Part shown: positions 58,778 through 64,000 of the stretch, one piece after another
How the letters are laid out: every line of letters begins with the position of its first letter
How positions within the stretch are numbered: the stretch's first letter is position 1
Assembly: GCF_018129405.1 (NCBI RefSeq)
Contig: NZ_JAFCLP010000001.1
Location: 682,001-746,000, forward strand
Direction: 5' to 3'
Source of the DNA: Bradyrhizobium iriomotense
GTDB lineage: Bacteria; Pseudomonadota; Alphaproteobacteria; Rhizobiales; Xanthobacteraceae
Length of the DNA stretch: 64,000 nucleotides
Notes under the pieces: generated by a model
What the model saw: the letters and a program-made list of their open reading frames with translations, nothing else
Told to the model about the DNA's origin: nothing
Database searches by the model: none
Translations under genes and position numbers: made by a program

Positions 58778-59533
58778 ATGGACCGAACATCTGGCAAGAA
58801 AGTCAGTTGCCATCCCATACAGTGTCATTCGCCAGGATGGCGCCGCTGTGGAATTCACATTGTTGCGCTGCTCTGTACCGCTTGCACTCTCCTATTTGCG
58901 AGCGAAGCCAGCGCTCAATGCAGGGCTCGAGATGTCCTGCAGAACCAGCTCAGGCTCAAGAAAGCTCCGTCAGCCGACAGGCTGCAAATCCCGATCAAAT
59001 CCGCCGTCGAAGTCCCGGTGTGGAAGACGATCACAATCGGGACGTTTGCAAATTTCTTTGCCCTCAGTAACGCATTGGATGCGGTAGGTTGCGGTATCGG
59101 AAACTCGGCTGGCGAAATTCTCGCACGGCCGACCTTTACCCTTCGCGGCGCGAAAACAAACGTAGAGCTTTTTGCGGTGTCGGCAGCCGAACTCGGTTTT
59201 CAGACCGATACTGCGTCGCTGGCGGACATTTATGCGCGCGCCAAACAGCTCGGTTTCGGACTTGCGGCGGCAGAAGTCGGGCCACAGCTGAGGCTTCAAT
59301 ATTTTGACCAGCCGATTGGTGAATTTCTCATCATCGGAATGGAGCCAATCAGAACGTGGAATGGTGCCCCCGTCATCTTGAATGTGGCCAATGGCGGAGC
59401 GGGACTAATTCTCATCGGCCAGGATGGCAGCCCCGACGCACAGATCTCCGTGGTATCCCGTTTTGTATTTGTGCGGACCAATGAAGCTGCACCTGCCGCG
59501 GAACAGGAGGCCGCAGCACTTATCGATCGCTGA
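58778..59533 (+). CDS. Secreted hypothetical protein
   Basis: A 251-residue exported protein. After a charged N-terminal extension comes a hydrophobic core (HIVALLCTACTLLFASEASA) with an AxA cleavage site near ASAQ. The mature part has VPVWKTITIGTFANFFALSN, AELGFQTDTASLADIYARAK, GPQLRLQYFDQPIGEFLIIG and NGGAGLILIGQDGSPDAQ. I recall this layout from unnamed Bradyrhizobium proteins with no known function. AGAGAGGTCC precedes the ATG. A start further in would give a more usual signal length. It ends 55 bp before the cyclase gene and may be cotranscribed with it. Confidence 0.7.
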   Translation: MDRTSGKKVSCHPIQCHSPGWRRCGIHIVALLCTACTLLFASEASAQCRARDVLQNQLRLKKAPSADRLQIPIKSAVEVPVWKTITIGTFANFFALSNALDAVGCGIGNSAGEILARPTFTLRGAKTNVELFAVSAAELGFQTDTASLADIYARAKQLGFGLAAAEVGPQLRLQYFDQPIGEFLIIGMEPIRTWNGAPVILNVANGGAGLILIGQDGSPDAQISVVSRFVFVRTNEAAPAAEQEAAALIDR

Positions 59534-59588
59534 ATTTCCAGGTGTGCGCACCAATAGCGTCGTCAGCCCATCAGGCAGGGAGCGTGAG

Positions 59589-61094
59589 ATGAATGTCCCG
59601 TCTCCAGTCAACGAGAGTCTCCTGAGCCAGCGTCTCGCCGCACTCGGAGCGGCAAGAAGCTGGGCACCGAATGTCCTCTCGGATCTCGAACGCTTCATCC
59701 GTACGGCCGATGACTATGATCTCTTTCGCCTTAACCCTATCGAGTACGGCCGCCTCGTCGGCCTGTCCGAGGCGGACGCGATAGAGCTGTTCGTGCACAC
59801 CGCCAAGGCAGGCCTGTTCGAGATGGACTGGCTGCTCATCTGCGCCTATTGCCCGCAGGTCGCCGGCAGCTTTCGCGAGCTCGACCAGGTCCATCCCCGC
59901 TTTCAGTGCGCGTTCTGCAACGCGATCAACGATGTGGCGTTGGACGACTACATTCAGGTCACCTTTACGGTTTCGAGCGGCGTGCGCGACATCGTTTTTC
60001 GTCATCCCGACATGCTGTCTGTCGAGGATTTTTACCTGCGCTACAGCTTTGCCAGAGGTTTCATCGCTCCGCACGGGATGACGCACCAGCAGCTCGTTGC
60101 TGCGCTCTCACGGGGATTCGCCGATATCGAGGCCCATGAGCACCGCAGCTTCGATTTCGATGTCACCGCCGGCCGTTTCGAGGTGCTGGACCTGAGCCAC
60201 AAACTCCTTCTGGTCTTCTTCACGGGCGGAGAGCCGGCAGAACGGCAAGAGACGCTGGTCCAGCTCGAGTCGGGCCGCTTTCTGCTGCCAGACCGCCCCA
60301 CGGCACCGAGAGACATGATCCTCGGCGACGGACGCTTTTCGTTCCGGCAGACGGCCGATCTCAGCCCAGGCAAGCACACCATCCGGATCGAGAACCGCAC
60401 TGGCGATCGCGGTCGCTTCTGGTTCGTCCAGTATCCCCCCGGCTTCCAGCCTCATCTGGTCGAATATGAACCGTTTCTGTCCGGCAAGCGGTTGCTGCTC
60501 ACCCCGAGCTTCCGCGAACTCTACAAGGCGCAGCTGGTGGACGAGGGCGAGTGCATCAATGTCTCGGACATGACTTTCCTGTTCACCGATCTGAAGCAGT
60601 CGACCCCGCTGTATGAAAGCGTTGGTGACGTGAACGCGTATTTCTTGGTTCGTCAGCATTTCGAGATCCTGAACAGGATCATCCGGGAACGATCCGGCAC
60701 CATCATCAAGACGATCGGCGACGCAGTCATGGCCGGGTTCGAGCGTCCCCAGGACGCCGTCTGCGCCTCCATCGAGATGATCGAAGAACTGTCGCGATTC
60801 AACCGGACCGCTTCACGGCCGCTGGGCCTAAAGGTCGGTGTCCATAAGGGTCGGGCGATTGCGGTGACGCTCAACGACCGGATCGACTATTTTGGACAGG
60901 ACGTGAATATCGCCGCACGCGTGCAAGGTCTCGCCGACGTCAACGAAGTTTGCGTCAGTGCAACCGCGATGGAGGCGCCGGGCGTCGGTGATATCGTCAA
61001 TTCACGCTCGGTGTCGCGCAACTACGAGAACCTGAAGGGCATCGGTCAAAAGATGGAGGTCCATCGCATGACAATCCCGCCGACGCAGACGTGA
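59589..61094 (+). CDS. Adenylate/guanylate cyclase with N-terminal DUF5939-type domain
   Basis: A 501-residue protein. The N-terminal region (about 1-330) is of the DUF5939 kind and contains two Cys pairs, LICAYCPQV and FQCAFCNAI, that could bind zinc. The class III cyclase domain (about 325-490) has FLFTDLKQSTPLYESVGD (first metal Asp), TIGDAVMAGFERPQDAV (second), VGVHKGRAIAV, and DYFGQDVNIAARVQGLADV (transition-state Asn/Arg). No membrane helix is seen. GGGAG precedes the ATG. A longer reading overlaps the previous gene and is rejected. It makes cAMP or cGMP in response to an unknown cytosolic cue. Confidence 0.88.
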   Translation: MNVPSPVNESLLSQRLAALGAARSWAPNVLSDLERFIRTADDYDLFRLNPIEYGRLVGLSEADAIELFVHTAKAGLFEMDWLLICAYCPQVAGSFRELDQVHPRFQCAFCNAINDVALDDYIQVTFTVSSGVRDIVFRHPDMLSVEDFYLRYSFARGFIAPHGMTHQQLVAALSRGFADIEAHEHRSFDFDVTAGRFEVLDLSHKLLLVFFTGGEPAERQETLVQLESGRFLLPDRPTAPRDMILGDGRFSFRQTADLSPGKHTIRIENRTGDRGRFWFVQYPPGFQPHLVEYEPFLSGKRLLLTPSFRELYKAQLVDEGECINVSDMTFLFTDLKQSTPLYESVGDVNAYFLVRQHFEILNRIIRERSGTIIKTIGDAVMAGFERPQDAVCASIEMIEELSRFNRTASRPLGLKVGVHKGRAIAVTLNDRIDYFGQDVNIAARVQGLADVNEVCVSATAMEAPGVGDIVNSRSVSRNYENLKGIGQKMEVHRMTIPPTQT

Positions 61095-61205
61095 ACGAGC
61101 GCAATCCTGACGGGGTGCCCTGGACCTGTTCCATGCCACGCCGAGCAGCGAGCTGAAGGCACGCTGAAACGGGCCGCATGCCCGTCAGGGCCGCGCTCGC
61201 GGAGC

Positions 61206-61301
61206 CTACACCACCGCCCTGTGCCGCGCGATGCAGGCGCGCAGCACCTCGTTCATTGGCTTGCCCACCAGTCGCTGGAGAAGATCTCGATCTCCGAATA
61301 G
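61206..61301 (-). pseudogene. Decayed copy of the 3' end of the TIM-barrel isomerase gene
   Basis: This 96-bp stretch matches the last 97 bp of the intact gene at 62938-63801 (62938-63034) at about nine of ten positions, including the stop codon, with one single-base deletion that breaks the frame. Similarity stops sharply at gaatag (61301/63034). The rest of the 344-bp gap (61095-61438) holds only the leader of the FAD oxidase gene. Both copies have the same orientation and bracket that gene. Confidence 0.85.
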
Positions 61302-61438
61302 ACGCATACGCGCGTCGATTTGCGATGGCTATCGCGCTGCGCTTGATCTACCTTTTCACAACGGGCGGAGAACGCTCGAGGAGCCCTGCGAGCAACCTCC
61401 GACCCAATGACCGATCATGGGTGGAACAGGAGGACATC

Positions 61439-62824
61439 ATGCAGAGCATGGCCACCGAAACCTTCATCGGCAATATGCGCGGCCCGGTTATCAGGCGAAT
61501 GGATGCCGACTATGACGCCGTGCGGAGCCTCTACAACGGAATGATCGACAAGAGTCCCATGATGATTGCGCGATGCACCGACGTCGCTGACGTCGTCGCT
61601 GCGGTCAAATTTGCAAGGGACAATGATGTCCAGGTCGCGATCCGCGGAGGCGGCCACAATGGGCCGGGCCTCAGCAGTGTCGAAGACGGACTGATGATCG
61701 ACATGTCGATGATGAAAGGCGTGCGGGTCGATCCCGGCACTCGTACCGTCCGCGTCGGTCCCGGCTGCTCGCAAGGCGATGTCGATCACGCCACGCATAT
61801 CTACGGGCTTGCCGTGCCGGCCGGCATTGTATCGACCACCGGGATCGCCGGCCTTACGCTCGGCGGCGGCACAGGGTACCTCACCCGCAAGCATGGCCTC
61901 ACCATCGACAATCTCCTCGAGGCAGATGTCGTGCTCGCCGATGGACGCATCGTCACCGCCAACAAGTCGGAGAACTCGGACCTTTATTGGGGCTTGCGCG
62001 GGGGCGGCGGCAATTTCGGCATCGTCACGAGCTTCCTGTTCCAGGCTCATCCTGTGAACATGGTGTATGCCGGTCCGATCTTCTGGGGTCTCGAAAATGC
62101 CAGGACCGTGATGCAGAAGTACAGGGATTTCCTCTCCAGCGCTCCCGAGGAGCTCGGGGCCTTTGTCGGCCTGAAGACCGTTCCGCCGATGGACCCGTTT
62201 CCGGCGGATCATCAGGGTAAGCGCGCCTGCGCCATCATTGCCTGCTACAATGGTCCGACAGAAGACGGCAAGACGGTCTTAGCGAGGTTGCTCGGTGATC
62301 TGCCCCCGCCGCTCTTCAATTGGATGGGCGAGATGCCCTATCCGGCTCTCCAGTCCATGTTCGATCCGTTCTTCCCGAAAGGTCTGCAGTGGTACTGGCG
62401 CGGCGATTTCGTGAAAGAACTGACCGACGAAGCAATTGACGCCCATATCGAGCAGGCCCGGAACGCACCGAGCGCGCTGTCGCTCATGCATCTCTATCCG
62501 ATCGATGGCGCCGTCCATCGCGTCGGCAAGAGCGACACCGCCTGGAACACGCGCGACGCGACCTGGTCGATGGTCATCGCCGGCATCGATCCCAATCCGC
62601 AAAAAGCAGGCGAAATCACGCGCTGGACCAAGGACTATTGGGAGGCCGTGCATCCTTACTCGGCCGACGGCGGCTATGTGAATTTCATGATGGAGGATGG
62701 AGACGACAGCAGACTTAGGGCCACTTACGGCGACAACTACGACCGCCTCGCCGCCTTGAAGGCCAAGTACGATCCGACGAACTTCTTCCACATGAACCAG
62801 AACATCAGACCGCTGCACTCGTAG
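61439..62824 (+). CDS. FAD-binding oxidoreductase, BBE (berberine-bridge-like) family
   Basis: A 461-residue PCMH/VAO-type oxidase. The FAD site is VAIRGGGHNGPGLSSVEDGL, with His near residue 73 for covalent 8-alpha-histidyl FAD. The Cys used for a second link in bicovalent enzymes is replaced (GIVSTTGIAGLTLGGG). WGLRGGGGNFGIVTSFLF lies mid-protein, and the BBE C terminus reads YDRLAALKAKYDPTNFFHMN. AACAGGAGGACATC is an excellent ribosome site. Such enzymes oxidise sugars or alcohols with O2. No signal peptide. It lies between two direct repeats of the neighbouring gene end, which suggests insertion. Confidence 0.92.
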   Translation: MQSMATETFIGNMRGPVIRRMDADYDAVRSLYNGMIDKSPMMIARCTDVADVVAAVKFARDNDVQVAIRGGGHNGPGLSSVEDGLMIDMSMMKGVRVDPGTRTVRVGPGCSQGDVDHATHIYGLAVPAGIVSTTGIAGLTLGGGTGYLTRKHGLTIDNLLEADVVLADGRIVTANKSENSDLYWGLRGGGGNFGIVTSFLFQAHPVNMVYAGPIFWGLENARTVMQKYRDFLSSAPEELGAFVGLKTVPPMDPFPADHQGKRACAIIACYNGPTEDGKTVLARLLGDLPPPLFNWMGEMPYPALQSMFDPFFPKGLQWYWRGDFVKELTDEAIDAHIEQARNAPSALSLMHLYPIDGAVHRVGKSDTAWNTRDATWSMVIAGIDPNPQKAGEITRWTKDYWEAVHPYSADGGYVNFMMEDGDDSRLRATYGDNYDRLAALKAKYDPTNFFHMNQNIRPLHS

Positions 62825-62937
62825 ACGATCACACCCGCTGCACGGTTCGGTGGCGCCCAAAGACTTGTCGGAGCGTTCTCTCGCATCGGGGGATCGAGGG
62901 AACGCCGTGGCTATCCCCGTCAATCGCGGATCATGCG

Positions 62938-63801
62938 CTACACCACCGCCTTGTGCCGCGCGATGCAGGTGCGAAGCACCTCGTCGATCGGCTTGCCCCA
63001 CCAGTCGTTGGAGAAGATCTCGATCTCCGAATAGCCGGCAAAGCCCTGCGCTTCGACCGCTTGACGCACCGATTTGATGTCGATGACGCCGTCGCCCATC
63101 ATGCCGCGGTCGTTGAGGATATCCTTGGTCGGCACCAGCCAGTCGCAGACGTGGAACGCAAGCAGACGATCCTTGCCGGCGCGCGCGATCTGGCCCATCA
63201 GCTCCGGGTCCCACCAGATGTGATAGACATCGAGTGCGACGCCGAGCATGCCGGTACGATCGGGGTCGAGCCGGTCGCAGATGTCGAGCGCCTGCTTCGT
63301 CGTGTTCACGCAGGCACGGTCGGCCGCATAGGCCGGATGCAAGGGCTCGATCGCCAGCGGCAGGTTGGCCTGTCTGGCGTAGTCGAGCATCTCGGCTAGA
63401 GCTTCCTCGACCTGCCCGCGCGCCGCGACGATGTCCTTCGATGCCTCGCTGCCAGGCCGCGAATATTGCGGCAGGCCGCCGACGACCAGCACGATGCAGG
63501 GCGCGCCCAGTGCCTTGGCCTCATCGACACAGCGCCGGTTGTCGTCCCGCACCTCGCCCCGGCGCGCTGCGTCCGAGGTGAACATGCCGCCGCGGCAATA
63601 ACCTGAGAGATCGAGGCCGGCATCGCGCACCGCGCGCGCGGCGCGGTCGAGACCGACGGCGGCGACCTGGTCGCGCCAGGGATCGATGGCGCGAATACCG
63701 TGCCTGGCACAGACATCGATGATCTCGACGAGATCACCCTGCTTGCGGACGGTCGCCGTGTTCAGCGACAGCCAGCGATGGTCGGACGAGAAATCGCGCA
63801 T
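62938..63801 (-). CDS. Sugar phosphate isomerase/epimerase (xylose isomerase-like TIM barrel)
   Basis: A 287-residue AP-endonuclease-2 family TIM barrel. It starts MRDFSSDHRWLSLNTATVRK and has the metal-binding pattern LPLAIEPLHPAYAADRACVN, GVALDVYHIWWDPELM, LAFHVCDWLVPTKDILNDRG and GYSEIEIFSNDWWGKP (Glu, Asp, His, Glu ligands). It probably isomerises or epimerises a sugar or polyol product. Its start shares one base with the upstream DUF993-like stop (TGATG). The last 97 bp occur again, decayed, at 61206-61301. Confidence 0.9.
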   Translation of the reverse strand: MRDFSSDHRWLSLNTATVRKQGDLVEIIDVCARHGIRAIDPWRDQVAAVGLDRAARAVRDAGLDLSGYCRGGMFTSDAARRGEVRDDNRRCVDEAKALGAPCIVLVVGGLPQYSRPGSEASKDIVAARGQVEEALAEMLDYARQANLPLAIEPLHPAYAADRACVNTTKQALDICDRLDPDRTGMLGVALDVYHIWWDPELMGQIARAGKDRLLAFHVCDWLVPTKDILNDRGMMGDGVIDIKSVRQAVEAQGFAGYSEIEIFSNDWWGKPIDEVLRTCIARHKAVV

Positions 63802-64000
63802 CAGGATTCGATACCGTGGGTGGCGAGCACGGTCTTCATCCGCTGCGTCGCGAGTTCGGGGTTGGCCAGCAGGCCGGCCTTGTCGGCCAGACGGAACAGC
63901 TCGGCCAGATGCAACGTCGAGCGCGTGCTCTCCTGTCCCCCGATCATGGTGAAATGATCCTGATGCCCGTTGAGATACGCCATGAACACGACGCCGGTCT
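63801..64000 (-). CDS. DUF993 / dihydrodipicolinate synthase-like protein, C-terminal end (cut by window edge)
   Basis: About 66 codons are visible, reading TGVVFMAYLNGHQDHFTMIG, GQESTRSTLHLAELFRLADK and ending VLATHGIES. This matches the C terminus of DUF993 proteins, TIM-barrel aldolase-like enzymes usually found with an oxidoreductase and a xylose-isomerase-like partner in sugar catabolic operons. The reading frame continues past 64000, so the start is outside the window. Overlap with the next gene shows cotranscription. Confidence 0.75.
   Translation of the reverse strand, partial: TGVVFMAYLNGHQDHFTMIGGQESTRSTLHLAELFRLADKAGLLANPELATQRMKTVLATHGIES

Overview
The window looks like chromosomal DNA of an alphaproteobacterium close to Bradyrhizobium. 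The basis is high GC with strong third-position bias, a full-length CYP102 (P450BM3-type) fusion near a paa operon, rhizobial-type PHA genes, a FixK2-like box and several dispersed palindromic repeats at operon ends. It is gene-dense and holds no rRNA, tRNA, CRISPR array or intact insertion sequence. The genus is my inference.

Layout. (1) 1-7.8 kb, minus strand: paaX-paaABCDE-paaI-paaK, the first steps of phenylacetate breakdown (CoA ligation and ring epoxidation), followed by an MDR quinone oxidoreductase and the start of a YeeE/YedE sulfur transporter. (2) 8-14 kb: carbon-storage genes: a phasin and an operon of a very small PhaE-like subunit, a class III PhaC and a GNAT acetyltransferase, plus alpha/beta hydrolases and a DUF445 membrane protein. 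(3) 15-22.7 kb, minus: DUF6489, alpha/beta hydrolase, WS/DGAT acyltransferase, epoxide hydrolase and the CYP102 fusion, a neutral-lipid/fatty-acid block. (4) 23.1-36.9 kb, plus: a run of 12 genes with two complete Opp/Dpp-type ABC importers around a gamma-glutamyltransferase-family enzyme and a DUF1028 protein, preceded by a near-consensus sigma-54 promoter. (5) 36.9-41.9 kb, minus: sensor kinase, receiver protein and receiver-adenylate cyclase in one overlapping operon, then a CnbZ-like gene. (6) 42-47.1 kb, minus: TetR regulator, membrane fusion protein and RND pump. (7) 47.2-53.1 kb: split TPP decarboxylase-like pair, cytochrome P450, ornithine aminotransferase and a large secreted Spy-like protein with low-complexity regions.

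(8) 53.1-63 kb is the accessory-looking part, with wider gaps and broken genes. It has a hemerythrin with a FixK2-type box, an ArsR-rhodanese fusion divergent from a persulfide-dioxygenase-like beta-lactamase-fold enzyme, an MFS carrier, a SHOCT protein, a decayed DsrE remnant, small orphan genes, a DUF5939 adenylate cyclase and a BBE-type FAD oxidase. The oxidase lies between two ~96 bp direct repeats, one being the 3' end of the intact TIM-barrel gene and the other a decayed copy of it. (9) 62.9-64 kb, minus: that TIM-barrel isomerase and the end of a DUF993-like gene.

The observations I rate highest are the sigma-54 promoter and mirrored double-importer/GGT operon, the direct-repeat-bounded FAD oxidase, the ArsR-rhodanese sulfur module with its DsrE remnant, the miniature PhaE, and operator-like palindromes at the paaA, phasin and tetR promoters.
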